Assembly (NCBI GenBank): GCA_017433615.1
Contig: JAFRGW010000001.1
Location: forward strand, 1-42,042
Source of the DNA: Eubacterium sp.
GTDB lineage: Bacteria; Bacillota; Clostridia; Lachnospirales; Lachnospiraceae
Length of the DNA stretch: 42,042 nt
Reading direction: 5' to 3'
The notes under the pieces: model-generated
What the model was told of the DNA's origin: nothing
Database searches by the model: none
Seen by the model: only the letters and a program-made list of their open reading frames with translations
Shown: one piece after another, positions 23,612-32,619 of the stretch
How positions within the stretch are numbered: position 1 is the stretch's first letter
Layout: each line of letters starts with the position of its first letter
Made by a program: the position numbers and the translations under genes

Positions 23612-25495
23612 TTATGACAGTGTCTCCAGAATCCAGTTCACATCGTCAGTTGTCTTCATCTTCTCAAGGACTTCTTCATCCTCAAGTGCCTCGGCGATCT
23701 TGCCGAGCAGTTCCAGATGTTCGTCGCCGATGCCTGCGATACCGATGACAAGCTGTGCTTTTTCATCGCCGAAATCAACGCCGTCCGGATACTGTGTGAG
23801 AACGATACCGGTTTTCTTGACGGTGCCTTTTGCTTCGGTTGTGCCGTGCGGAATAGCAAGGCCCATGCCCATATAAGTTGAAACAATCTTTTCACGGTCG
23901 AGCATAGCGTCGACATATGACGGCTCGACACAGCCCTGTGCGACAAGCATTTCACCTGCTTTGCGGATTGCATCTTCCTTAGAAACAGGAGCAAGTTTCA
24001 GACTGATGCTGTTCTTGTCAAATACCGGCTTTGCTTTCGGTGCTGCATTTTCGGCTGCGTCTTCTGCTGCAGGAGCTGCCTTTGCAGGTGCGTCCAGTGT
24101 TGTGAGCTGAATGTAGAGCGCATCCAGTGCCGGATCAGCAAGGAAGTTTTCAATGGTAACCAGCTGTGCATTCGGCGCTGACTTTCTCGCACGCTCCTGG
24201 AGCGTGCTCTGGACGACAGCGATATCGCAGTCTGCCGGGATGTTGTCGACAGAGGTATTCTTGACAATAAGATCCGGACGGTTGCCTTTTACGCGGTTTC
24301 TGAACTTTGTCGCGCCCATTGCGGAGGATCCCATGCCCGCATCGCATGCGAAGATGACTTTCTTTACGGAAGCGGCATCTTTCTTTACACCGTCAGAAAT
24401 AGCTGCGACAGTCTGTCCCTTGGACTCTGCCTTCATGTCTTTCATCTGCTGCTGTGCTTCTTCCAGACCGCCCTTTGCGCTGCCCATGCGGACGATCGGT
24501 GAGCAGATCAGGAAAGAGATTGCAGTTGCGATGATAACGCCGAGGATGATCAGGAAAATCTTGTTCTTCGGTGCCATGGAAAGGAATGCAATGATGGATC
24601 CCGGAGAAGCCGGTCCCTTCAGTCCGCAGCCTGTGATGGTGAACCAGAAGATGGCAACGATATTACCAACGATCGGTCCGATAATAACTGCCGGGTTCAT
24701 CAGGATATACGGGAAATAGATTTCGTGGATACCGCCGAACAGGTGAATGATGATTGCGCCCGGTGCGGAGTCTTTTGTCATTTTGTCCTTGCAGAATGCC
24801 CAGTAAGCAAGCAGTACGCCGAGTCCCGGACCCGGGTTTGCCTCGAGCATGTACATGATGGACTGGCCTGTAGCCTTTGCCTGCTCTGCGCCGATCGGTG
24901 TGAAGATACCGTGGTTGATGGCGTTGTTCAGGAAGAGCACCTTGGCCGGCTCAATGAAGATAGCAGAGAGCGGCAGCAGGTGATGGTTGACCAGTACGTC
25001 GATTGCTGCGGTCAGGATTGCCAGAAGTGCAGCCATCAGCGGTCCGATCAGATAGTAGCCGATGATCGCGACCAGCATACCCAGGATACCGACGGAGAAG
25101 TTGTTGATCAGCATCTCAAATCCGGCCGGCATACGGTCTTCCATAAACTGGTCGAATTTCTTGATGATCCAGCCTGCGAACGGGCCGATCAGCATGGCGC
25201 CCATCAGCATCGGCTGTCCGTCTGTGCCGCCGACACCTGCGATACAGCCCATAACGGAGATGGCGCCCATCAGGAAGCCGCGGTCGCCGCCGACCAGACG
25301 TCCGCCTGAACCTGCGATCAGGATCGGAAGCAGATAAGTCAGCATGTACGGCTGAATAGAAGCGAGACCTTCATTCGGAAGCCAGCCGTCCGGAATGAAG
25401 AGTGCAGTGATAAAGCCCCATGCGATGAATGCGCCGATGTTCGGCATGACCATTGCAGAAAGGAATTTACCAAATCTCTGTACACCTTGTTTCAT
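23612..25495 (-). CDS. mtlA: Mannitol PTS permease, fused IICBA
   Basis: 627 residues, the size of the one-chain E. coli-type MtlA. The enzyme imports mannitol and phosphorylates it to mannitol 1-phosphate using HPr-phosphate. Residues 1-340 are the membrane IIC domain (VMPNIGAFIAWGFITALF, LFGGIHEIYFPYILM with the GIHE motif). IIB holds the phospho-Cys384 in FACDAGMGSSAMGA. A short Ala/Pro linker (APAKAAPAAEDAAENAAPKAK) leads to IIA with the phospho-His550 in GLAIPHGTTE. The start is the ATG at 25493-25495 with GAGGGAGGG 8 bases upstream. The gene lies between the DeoR-type regulator and mtlD on the same strand. Confidence 0.96.
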   Translation of the reverse strand: MKQGVQRFGKFLSAMVMPNIGAFIAWGFITALFIPDGWLPNEGLASIQPYMLTYLLPILIAGSGGRLVGGDRGFLMGAISVMGCIAGVGGTDGQPMLMGAMLIGPFAGWIIKKFDQFMEDRMPAGFEMLINNFSVGILGMLVAIIGYYLIGPLMAALLAILTAAIDVLVNHHLLPLSAIFIEPAKVLFLNNAINHGIFTPIGAEQAKATGQSIMYMLEANPGPGLGVLLAYWAFCKDKMTKDSAPGAIIIHLFGGIHEIYFPYILMNPAVIIGPIVGNIVAIFWFTITGCGLKGPASPGSIIAFLSMAPKNKIFLIILGVIIATAISFLICSPIVRMGSAKGGLEEAQQQMKDMKAESKGQTVAAISDGVKKDAASVKKVIFACDAGMGSSAMGATKFRNRVKGNRPDLIVKNTSVDNIPADCDIAVVQSTLQERARKSAPNAQLVTIENFLADPALDALYIQLTTLDAPAKAAPAAEDAAENAAPKAKPVFDKNSISLKLAPVSKEDAIRKAGEMLVAQGCVEPSYVDAMLDREKIVSTYMGMGLAIPHGTTEAKGTVKKTGIVLTQYPDGVDFGDEKAQLVIGIAGIGDEHLELLGKIAEALEDEEVLEKMKTTDDVNWILETLS

Positions 25496-25536
25496 GAAAT
25501 AAACCCTCCCTCATAAAATAGAATGGTGTGTTGTGT

Positions 25537-25677
25537 GTGCAGGAATGAACCTGCGCGTGCTGTGGTTGACGGACTGCGTGCAGGAATGAACCTGCGTGTG
25601 CTGTGGTTGACGGACTGCGTGCAGGAATGAACCTGCGTGTGCTGTGGTTGACGGATTGTGTGCAGGAATGAGCCTGC
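25537..25677 (-). repeat. 41-bp hairpin-bearing tandem repeat in the mtlA leader
   Basis: Units start at 25537, 25578, 25619 and 25660 (the last truncated to 18 bases). Each contains GCAGG and CCTGC around a 6-base AATGAA or AATGAG loop, so the mtlA leader RNA can form four small hairpins in a row. The period is not a multiple of three, so it is not coding. It fills most of the gap between the regulator stop (25690) and the mtlA ribosome binding site. Confidence 0.88.
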
Positions 25678-25689
25678 ATCTGCGTATAT

Positions 25690-26451
25690 TTACAGGAGTT
25701 CGACCCCTGCTTCCGCACATTCCCGGACAAAAGTTTCCGGAAGATCTCCATTGGAGATCACCATATCTACATCTTTCAGGGTGCAGATGGAAAAAGTACT
25801 GTTCCAGCCGATCTTGGAAGTATCCAGCAGAATAACCGTTTTCTCGGAACGCCGCATGGCTGTCTGCTTCAGAATTGCTTCTTCAGATGCGCCGCAGCTG
25901 AATCCGAATTCGCTGCTGTAGCAGGTTACGCCGATAAAGGCGATGTCAAAGTTAATCTGCTGCAGACGGCTGATGCTCTCGGCGCCGCTGACACTGACGC
26001 TGTAACGGTTAATGCGTCCGCCGGGCAGATAAACTTCTGCGCGTTCCAGCCTTGCCAGTTCCATTGCGCAGCTGATACCGGATGTAAAAATAATGTGCTT
26101 CTGATCCGGCATGAGCTTCGCAAGTGCAGTAGCTGTACTTCCTGAATCAAGATAAATGGTTGTGTTCGGGGCGATCAGCTGAACGGCTTTCTCTGCGATT
26201 GTCTGTTTTGCTGCACTGTTCCGGACAACACGCTGCCCGTAATAATCATCCGTTCCAATGACTACTTCAACGGATTTTGCACCGCCGTGAATCCTGACAA
26301 TCTGCTTGGCGTTGTCAAGTGCCTTCAGATCCGTGCGCAGGGTCATCTCGGAAACCTGTGGAAACGCCTCTTTCAGTTCCGCAAACCGGACCTTTCCTTT
26401 TTGATTGATCAACTGAACGATTGCATCTCTTCGTTGTTCCATTGTCTCCAT
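25690..26451 (-). CDS. DeoR/GlpR-family transcriptional regulator of the mannitol operon
   Basis: 253 residues from the ATG at 26449-26451, which has GAGGTGG upstream; a GTG at 26463 overlaps that site. The N-terminal winged HTH is MEQRRDAIVQLINQKGKVRFAELKEAFPQVSEMTLRTDLKAL...IVRIHGGAK. The C-terminal DeoR sugar-phosphate sensor has ERAVQLIAPNTTIYLDSGSTATAL-like sequence (AEKAVQLIAP, IYLDSGSTATAL), TSGISCAMEL, YLPGGRINR and DIAFIGVTCYS. It is first in the operon ahead of mtlA and mtlD, so it most likely controls that operon in response to a mannitol-derived phosphate. This differs from the PRD-type MtlR regulator of many Firmicutes. Confidence 0.92.
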   Translation of the reverse strand: METMEQRRDAIVQLINQKGKVRFAELKEAFPQVSEMTLRTDLKALDNAKQIVRIHGGAKSVEVVIGTDDYYGQRVVRNSAAKQTIAEKAVQLIAPNTTIYLDSGSTATALAKLMPDQKHIIFTSGISCAMELARLERAEVYLPGGRINRYSVSVSGAESISRLQQINFDIAFIGVTCYSSEFGFSCGASEEAILKQTAMRRSEKTVILLDTSKIGWNSTFSICTLKDVDMVISNGDLPETFVRECAEAGVELL

Positions 26452-26519
26452 AGGCCACCTCACATGTTGTTTTTAATTTAACAATGTTGACTTTTGAAAT
26501 GATGTTTCGGTTCAAAATC

Positions 26520-26548
26520 ATCATATCTCAAAACGAGGGGCAGTGCAA
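26520..26548 (-). promoter_or_regulatory. Promoter of the mtl operon
   Basis: On the minus strand TTGCAC (26543-26548) and TATGAT (26520-26525) have a 17-base spacer, about 70 bases before the regulator's ATG. Confidence 0.65.
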
Positions 26549-26569
26549 GAAGATGATTGAATTAATAAT

Positions 26570-26718
26570 TTCGAAGCAAAAGCTTATGCTGTTAATATAA
26601 CAGAGATCAATCGGGATTTCAACTGTTGAAACAAAAGTTTATAGATTGTATCGTAATTAATACAATTTCGAGTAGACACTGGAAATCAGGAAGATAACTT
26701 TCAAAACAAAAGCGAAAG
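26570..26718. promoter_or_regulatory. Three related CAAAAG boxes, candidate DeoR operators
   Basis: TTCGAAGCAAAAGCTTA (26570-26586), GTTGAAACAAAAGTTTA (26625-26641) and TTCAAAACAAAAGCGAA (26700-26716) share the core GAARCAAAAGYKWA. They flank the upstream side of the mtl promoter, and DeoR-family operators are often A/T-rich with CAAAA cores. An ATTGTAT/ATACAAT inverted repeat lies between the last two (26645-26666). Regulatory function is inference. Confidence 0.45.
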
Positions 26719-26772
26719 GCAGGGGGTATGGACCGGTCATCGGATAAGGTTCGGTGACAACAGAAAGGTTCG

Positions 26773-26801
26773 TTGACAGAGGTAAAACGCGCCGCTATAA
26801 T
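26773..26801 (+). promoter_or_regulatory. Consensus promoter of the GH25 gene
   Basis: Perfect TTGACA (26773-26778) and perfect TATAAT (26796-26801), 17 bases apart, about 65 bases before ATG 26868. Confidence 0.88.
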
Positions 26802-26867
26802 GAGGCAGTCAACACAGTGGAGCGGAGACATCGCAATTGCATGTGTTGAAAACGAAAGGACGTCGTT

Positions 26868-27617
26868 ATGGCAAAAACGAATAAACGGCATATACCGCGC
26901 CGGCTGCGCATTTTTTTCATATTTGCCGTGATTCTGTCTGCGCTTGCAATTTTAATGAAGACACAGGTGATCCGGATCAATCAGTTCTTTATTAAAGATG
27001 GAAGCGTAGTAGGAGCAGACATTGCCAGATATCAGGGCGATGTAAATATGGAGAAGCTCAGCGGAGAGGGAATACAGTTTCTTTATATTAAGGCGACAGA
27101 GGGAAGCTCTCATACAGACATCCGGTTTGAAGAAAATATGCAGAAGGCCAGGGAGGCCGGGATGCCCGCCGGCGCCTATCATTTCTTCTCCATGGACAGC
27201 AGCGGAGCGAAACAGGCGCAGCATTATATCGAGACGGTCGGAGATTTGAACGGATGCCTCTGTCCGGCAGTAGACGTAGAATTTTACGGAGATAAACAAG
27301 ACAACCCGCCGCCCGCGGAAAGCGTACGGGCGGAATTACATGCGTTCCTTGCCACATTGGAAGAAGAATACCATGTAAAACCTGTGATTTACTGCGGCCG
27401 GGCAATTCTGGACGCATATATTGACGATACATTTGATGACTATCCATTCTGGATCCGCAGCGTCTATGCACCGGTCCGGTTTGCCACCGGACACAAATGG
27501 ACCATCTGGCAGTACACAGATCACGGCCGCCTCGAAGGCTACAGTGGCATCGAGACACACATTGATCTCGATGTCCTCCATCCCGATACGGAACTGGATG
27601 ATCTGATTGTGCAATGA
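26868..27617 (+). CDS. GH25 lysozyme, membrane-anchored or secreted
   Basis: 249 residues. A basic start and an uncleaved-looking hydrophobic helix (RIFFIFAVILSALAIL, residues 14-29) precede a GH25 muramidase domain from about residue 47. Catalytic-site residues are visible: Asp51 in GADIARYQGDV, and Asp136 and Glu138 in PAVDVEFYGD. Other family blocks are FLYIKATEG, AGAYHFFS and WTIWQYTDHG. GH25 enzymes cleave the MurNAc-GlcNAc bond of peptidoglycan. Missing choline or SH3 repeats suggest a cell-bound remodelling enzyme rather than a phage endolysin. ATG 26868 has AAAGGA 8 bases upstream. A short hydrophilic tail ends at LDDLIVQ. Confidence 0.93.
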   Translation: MAKTNKRHIPRRLRIFFIFAVILSALAILMKTQVIRINQFFIKDGSVVGADIARYQGDVNMEKLSGEGIQFLYIKATEGSSHTDIRFEENMQKAREAGMPAGAYHFFSMDSSGAKQAQHYIETVGDLNGCLCPAVDVEFYGDKQDNPPPAESVRAELHAFLATLEEEYHVKPVIYCGRAILDAYIDDTFDDYPFWIRSVYAPVRFATGHKWTIWQYTDHGRLEGYSGIETHIDLDVLHPDTELDDLIVQ

Positions 27618-27704
27618 CGCGGTTGTCCCGATTTAGTTGCATGATATATTCTGGAGGGGACATCCGCAAATAAACAATCAGAAAAATTGCAAACTTAACC
27701 GAAA

Positions 27705-27784
27705 CCCCTGCACATCCCCTGCACATTTTTTTCGATATAGTAAAATCACAAAGAAAACAGTGAAGCACTTAAATACACTTCACT
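27705..27784. promoter_or_regulatory. Repeats upstream of the phosphoribosyltransferase-like gene
   Basis: An 11-base direct repeat CCCCTGCACAT (27705-27715 and 27716-27726) lies just before a TATAGT (27736-27741). An inverted repeat AGTGAAG/CTTCACT follows (27759-27765, 27778-27784). Together these look like regulatory DNA, but no clean -35 box is seen. Confidence 0.35.
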
Positions 27785-27825
27785 TCACCTATCGATATAC
27801 CGCAGGCCGGGGAAAGGAACAGATG

Positions 27826-28482
27826 ATGGAAGCGCTTGAGAACAGAATGATACAGTTTACATCACAGAAATTCGGCGGAATGCTTACATTAAACGCAATT
27901 CCGGGCCACTTTGTAACAAGCCACTCCCATGTCAATTTCTTTATTGATCTGACCATGCTGAAGGCAAGTGTGGATGACTGCGAGAAATGTGCACACATGA
28001 TGGCAAGTCAGTATCACAGTCTGGAGTCTGTTGACACAGTCGTCTGCCTGGACGGAACCGGTATCATCGGCACATTCCTCGGAAGAGAACTGCAGCGGAT
28101 CAATGCTTCCGAAGACAGAAAGCCTGTCTATGTTATCTGCCCCGAGTGTGCGGCAAACGGCGAAATGTTCTTCCGCGACAATGTGGAATCCATCGTCCGC
28201 GGCAAAAACATCGTGCTTTTGATGGCGACGATTTCCACCGGAACCAGCATCACCCGCGGCATGGAGTGCATCCAGTATTATGGCGGCAACCTGCTGAACG
28301 TATTTACAGTGTTCAGTGCGATCGATCAGAAGGACGGCGTTCCGATTTCCACCATCTTTACAAGAGATGACATTCCGGGATATGCTTCCTACCTGCGTGA
28401 ACAGTGCCCGTACTGCAAGAATCATACACCGATCGACGCACTGGTTTCCTCTTACGGATATTCAAGATTTACCAATCAGTAA
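27826..28482 (+). CDS. Phosphoribosyltransferase-like protein (orotate PRT-like fold)
   Basis: 218 residues from ATG 27826, with AAAGGA 7 bases upstream; the adjacent ATG at 27823 is an alternative. The chain looks like an orotate-phosphoribosyltransferase-type Rossmann domain: VVCLDGTGIIGTFLGRELQR, KPVYVICPEC, and IVLLMATISTGTSITRGMECIQYYGG. In true PRTases the PRPP loop has two acidic residues before TTG/STG; here they are replaced by Met-Ala (LLMATISTG). Two CxxC pairs, CPEC and CPYC, could bind zinc. It may be a binding or regulatory protein rather than an enzyme. No pyr or pur gene is adjacent. A terminator lies about 110 bases downstream. Confidence 0.75.
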   Translation: MEALENRMIQFTSQKFGGMLTLNAIPGHFVTSHSHVNFFIDLTMLKASVDDCEKCAHMMASQYHSLESVDTVVCLDGTGIIGTFLGRELQRINASEDRKPVYVICPECAANGEMFFRDNVESIVRGKNIVLLMATISTGTSITRGMECIQYYGGNLLNVFTVFSAIDQKDGVPISTIFTRDDIPGYASYLREQCPYCKNHTPIDALVSSYGYSRFTNQ

Positions 28483-28589
28483 GAAACACGGATAGGAATC
28501 CGGTTCTAATATCAAATGTGCGTTACAGATTTCTGATTAAACAGATCTCTGATAATGATAAATTTTCCATAACTCTACCTTCTTATACC

Positions 28590-28634
28590 TACCATGAAAA
28601 AGGGCTTCCGCTTGCGGAGGCTTTTTTTCATGGT
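28590..28634. terminator. Bidirectional intrinsic terminator
   Basis: GCTTCCGC/GCGGAGGC form a GC stem inside an outer ACCATGAAAAA/TTTTTTTCATGGT stem, with A- and T-tracts on either side. Confidence 0.88.
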
Positions 28635-28999
28635 TAAATATGCGGGCGTGTGAGATGTGCATTATTTTGAAGGTGCTGCTGTGCGTGTTTTTTTGGGAAA
28701 AATAAAGAATTACAAGGAGTCCTTAAATACGCTTGCCGACACTTTGAAATGGACCTTAGTGGTACTGTAATCCTGTCTTAAAAATGATGAAATTATGCAT
28801 CTGAGAATTTGCAAAGTTATGCAGAAACAGGGATGATCAAACACAGGGGAATAATTGTAAACTATACACATAAGGCAATCTATATGTAATTGCGAATACG
28901 TGAATATGACAACAAAAGAGAATGGCGATCATTCAGCAACTGTAAATGTTTACTTTAAAAATGCCTTGGCACTTGACAGGAAAGGAAAGGTAATTTGTG
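28635..28999. other. AT-rich intergenic region upstream of pyruvate carboxylase
   Basis: There is no convincing ORF, RNA gene or strong promoter in this stretch. Around 28733-28790 the sequence GACACTTTGAAATGGACC, followed by ATCCTGTCTTAAAAATG, resembles inverted-repeat ends of insertion sequences and may be a worn remnant. TTGACA at 28974-28979 has no matching -10. The promoter of the carboxylase is therefore not identified. Confidence 0.4.
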
Positions 29000-31900
29000 A
29001 TGGCACAGAGAGAGTTTAAACGTGTGCTCGCGGCAAACCGCGGTGAGATTGCAATCCGTATTTTTCGGGCCTGCTTTGACCTGGGACTGCGGACCGTCGC
29101 GATGTATTCTGAGGAGGATACCAACAGTCACTTCCGGACACATGCTGACGAAGCTTATCTGATCGGCGTCAATAAGACACCGGTCGGTGCGTATCTGGAC
29201 ATTCCGGAGATTATTAATCTGGCGAAAAAGCGTGACATCGACGCGATTCATCCCGGTTACGGATTTTTATCTGAAAATGCAGAGTTTGCAAAAGCCTGCG
29301 AAGATGCGGGCATCGCATTTGTCGGACCGCCCAGCGAGATTCTGGCAAAGATGGGCGACAAGCTGAGCGCGAAGGAAATCGCGATCGCAGCAGACGTTCC
29401 GGTTATTCCGGGCTGCAAAGAGCCGCTTAAAGATGCGGATGAAGCAGTTGCAATGGCAGAGTCCTTCGGCTTCCCGGTCATCCTGAAAGCTGCAGCAGGC
29501 GGCGGCGGACGCGGCATGCGCCGGTGCGATACCGTTGAGGAAGTAAGAGCGGCTTTCGATCTGGTACAAGGCGAAGCAATTAAGGCATTCGGCTGTGGCG
29601 ATATTTTCATGGAGAAATTCCTGGTTGAGCCGAAACACATCGAGGTACAGGTGCTGGCTGACAAATATGGCAACTGCTACCATATCGGCGAGCGTGACTG
29701 CTCCCTGCAGCGCCGCTATCAGAAGGTTGTAGAGTTTGCGCCGGCGTTCTCCGTGCCGAAGGAAATCCGCGAGAAAATCTGTGCCGATGCCGTTAAAATT
29801 GCAAAATCTGTCGGCTATGTCAATGCCGGAACGCTGGAGTTCCTGGTAGACAAGAGTGGCTCTTATTATTTCATCGAAATGAATCCGCGTATTCAGGTTG
29901 AGCACACCGTCACGGAGATGGTCAGTGGCATCGATCTGGTCCGCGCGCAGATTCTGATCGCAGAGGGACGTCCGTTAAGTGATCCGGAGATCGGCCTGAC
30001 CTGTCAGGAAGATGTCCAGATCCGCGGTTATGCGATCCAGTGCCGTGTCACGACTGAAGATCCGGCCAACAACTTTGCACCGGACAACGGCAAGATCACA
30101 GCATACCGCACAGGCGGAGGCTTCGGCGTCCGTTTCGACGGCGGCAATGCGGGAACCGGCACGGTGATTTCTCCGTACTACGATTCTCTGCTGGTCAAGG
30201 TTACCTGCCATGACACCACATTTGCGGGCGTCTGCAGAAAAGCACTCCGCGCGATCAACGAGGTCCGTATCCGCGGTGTCAAGACCAATATTCCGTTTGT
30301 TACCAATATTCTGAGCCATCCGACCTTCCTGGAAGGAAAGTGCCATACCAAGTTCATCGATGACACGCCGGAACTGTTTGATATCGTCGGTTCCCGCGAC
30401 CGTGCGACCCGCGTATTGAACTACATCGGCTGCATCGCGGTCAACCGTCCGGATCCGGATCCGCGCATGTATGAGAAGCCGCGCTTCCCGGAAGGCTCCG
30501 GCAATCCGAAGCCGGGTCTCAAGCAGCTGCTTGACGAGAAGGGACCGAAGGCACTGAGCCAGTGGGTCCTGGATCAGAAGAAACTGCTCATCACCGATAC
30601 AACCATGCGTGACGCGCACCAGTCTCTGCTGTCCACCCGTATGCGTACCCGTGATATGGTCAAGGGTGCGGACGGAACGGCTGATATTCTGGCAGACTGC
30701 TTCTCACTGGAAATGTGGGGCGGCGCGACCTTCGACGTCGCATACCGTTTCCTGCATGAGTCTCCGTGGGAGCGTCTTGACCTGCTCCGCGAGAAGATCC
30801 CGAACATTCCGTTCCAGATGCTGCTGCGCGGCGCCAATGCGGTCGGCTATGCAAACTATCCGGACAACGTCGTCCGTGAATTTATCAAACAGAGTGCACT
30901 CGGCGGGATCGATATTTTCCGTGTATTCGACTCGCTGAACTGGATCCCGGGCATGAGCGTCGCGATCGACGAAGTCCTGAACCAGGGAAAATTCTGTGAA
31001 GGAACGATCTGCTACACCGGTGACATTCTGGACAAGACCAGAACACGCTACACACTGGACTACTACGTCAATATGGCGAAGGAACTTGAGAAGATGGGCG
31101 TCCACTCCATCGCGATCAAGGATATGTCCGGCCTTCTGAAGCCGTATGCGGCAAAGGAACTGGTACATGCCCTGAAACAGGAAATCGGCCTGCCGATTCA
31201 TCTGCACACCCATGACACCACCAGCAACCAGGTCGCAACACTCCTGATGGCAGCAGAAGAGGGTGTCGATATCGTCGATACAGCGATTGCATCCATGTCC
31301 AGCCTGACATCCCAGCCGTCCATGAATGCAGTTGTATCCGCCCTGGCAGGCGGCGAGCGCGACACAGGCCTTTCCCTTGACGGTCTGCAGAAGCTGACCG
31401 ATTACTGGGCAGATATCAGACTGCGTTACAAGAACTTCGACCACGGTCTGAAGACACCGGTCACCGATATTTATAAATATGAGATTCCGGGCGGACAGTA
31501 CACCAACCTCGAGCCGCAGGTCGTATCCCTCGGCCTTGGCAGCCGCTTCCAGGAAGTCAAGGAAATGTACAAGACCGTCAACGACATGCTGGGTGATCTG
31601 GTCAAGGTTACGCCGTCTTCCAAGATGGTCGGCGACCTGGCAATTTTCATGGTCCAGAATGACCTGACACCGGAAAACATCGTTGCACGCGGTGAATCTC
31701 TGGCATTCCCGGATTCTGTTGTATCCTACTTCAAGGGCATGATGGGCCAGCCGGCGAATGGATTCCCGGAGGACCTTCAGCGTGTTGTCCTGAAGGGAGA
31801 GAAGCCGATCACCTGCCGTCCGGGCGAACTGCTGGAGCCGATGGATTTCGATGCAGTAAAACGTCAGATCGAGCCGCACCATCCAAATCCGGATATGCGG

Positions 31901-32431
31901 GACGTCATTTCCTACTGCCTGTATCCGAAGGTTATGGAAGACTACTGGCGTTATGAGAAAGAATACGGCTATCTGATGCGTATGGGATCACACGTCTTCT
32001 TCTACGGCCTGCAGCCGGGTGAGACGAACCAGATCAACATCGAAGACGGTAAGACGCTGGTCATCAAATACCTCGGCCTCGGCGACCATAACGATGACGG
32101 TACCCGCCAGGTTATCTTTGAGCTGAACGGTACCCGCCGCGAAGTCACCGTTCCGGACTTCAACGCAGAGAACACTTCTACAGTTGTGACCATGGCAGAT
32201 CCGGATGACGAGACCCAGATCGGTGCGTCCATCCCGGGAATGATGACCAAGATCTACGTCAAGCCGGGCGACAAGGTAGAAGAAAACCAGATCATCGCAG
32301 TCATCGAGGCGATGAAGATGGAGACCTCTGTCGTATCCCGCATCAACGGTACGGTTGAGAAAGTGCTGGTCGAAGAAAACAGCAACGTCAAGGCCGGCGA
32401 GCTGCTCATGACGGTCACGGCGGAAGAATAA
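29000..32431 (+). CDS. pyc: Pyruvate carboxylase
   Basis: 1143 residues, full length for the single-chain enzyme. It makes oxaloacetate from pyruvate, bicarbonate and ATP, the anaplerotic entry to the reductive TCA branch and aspartate. The biotin carboxylase domain (1-450) has RVLAANRGEIAIRIFRAC, HPGYGFLSENAEFA, the AAGGGGRGMR ATP loop, GERDCSLQRRYQK and EMNPRIQVEHTVTE. The carboxyltransferase domain (from about 530) begins LITDTTMRDAHQSLLSTRMRT. The C-terminal BCCP domain has biotinyl Lys1106 in EAMKMET. ATG 29000 has AAAGGAAAGG 9 bases upstream; GTG 28997 is an alternative. The enzyme's product could feed the window's aminotransferase. Single gene, ended by a terminator. Confidence 0.97.
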   Translation: MAQREFKRVLAANRGEIAIRIFRACFDLGLRTVAMYSEEDTNSHFRTHADEAYLIGVNKTPVGAYLDIPEIINLAKKRDIDAIHPGYGFLSENAEFAKACEDAGIAFVGPPSEILAKMGDKLSAKEIAIAADVPVIPGCKEPLKDADEAVAMAESFGFPVILKAAAGGGGRGMRRCDTVEEVRAAFDLVQGEAIKAFGCGDIFMEKFLVEPKHIEVQVLADKYGNCYHIGERDCSLQRRYQKVVEFAPAFSVPKEIREKICADAVKIAKSVGYVNAGTLEFLVDKSGSYYFIEMNPRIQVEHTVTEMVSGIDLVRAQILIAEGRPLSDPEIGLTCQEDVQIRGYAIQCRVTTEDPANNFAPDNGKITAYRTGGGFGVRFDGGNAGTGTVISPYYDSLLVKVTCHDTTFAGVCRKALRAINEVRIRGVKTNIPFVTNILSHPTFLEGKCHTKFIDDTPELFDIVGSRDRATRVLNYIGCIAVNRPDPDPRMYEKPRFPEGSGNPKPGLKQLLDEKGPKALSQWVLDQKKLLITDTTMRDAHQSLLSTRMRTRDMVKGADGTADILADCFSLEMWGGATFDVAYRFLHESPWERLDLLREKIPNIPFQMLLRGANAVGYANYPDNVVREFIKQSALGGIDIFRVFDSLNWIPGMSVAIDEVLNQGKFCEGTICYTGDILDKTRTRYTLDYYVNMAKELEKMGVHSIAIKDMSGLLKPYAAKELVHALKQEIGLPIHLHTHDTTSNQVATLLMAAEEGVDIVDTAIASMSSLTSQPSMNAVVSALAGGERDTGLSLDGLQKLTDYWADIRLRYKNFDHGLKTPVTDIYKYEIPGGQYTNLEPQVVSLGLGSRFQEVKEMYKTVNDMLGDLVKVTPSSKMVGDLAIFMVQNDLTPENIVARGESLAFPDSVVSYFKGMMGQPANGFPEDLQRVVLKGEKPITCRPGELLEPMDFDAVKRQIEPHHPNPDMRDVISYCLYPKVMEDYWRYEKEYGYLMRMGSHVFFYGLQPGETNQINIEDGKTLVIKYLGLGDHNDDGTRQVIFELNGTRREVTVPDFNAENTSTVVTMADPDDETQIGASIPGMMTKIYVKPGDKVEENQIIAVIEAMKMETSVVSRINGTVEKVLVEENSNVKAGELLMTVTAEE

Positions 32432-32470
32432 AGAAAAAGCAATATCAGAATTTTGTCGATAAGATAATGT

Positions 32471-32525
32471 AAGGCTGCTGTATCTGGCATGTTGAAATGC
32501 TGCGGTCAGCAGCCTTGCTTTTTGT
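32471..32525 (+). terminator. Intrinsic terminator after pyc
   Basis: AAGGCTGCTG (32471-32480) pairs with CAGCAGCCTT (32507-32516), followed by GCTTTTT. Confidence 0.85.
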
Positions 32526-32619
32526 GTAAGGAGAAAATACACATATTTGCGCTAAATACAATGTGGTGAAGAAGCAGTCTCGCGCGTAAGCCCTCTGATT
32601 TTGAAGTGACCGGGAAAAC

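Noticed and set aside
25537-25677. CRISPR array in the mtlA leader
   Set aside because: The units are contiguous, with no unique spacers, and are too few. They are a simple tandem repeat.
30704-31882. 392-residue minus-strand ORF inside pyc
   Set aside because: It is a shadow of the highly conserved carboxyltransferase domain and has no recognisable family.
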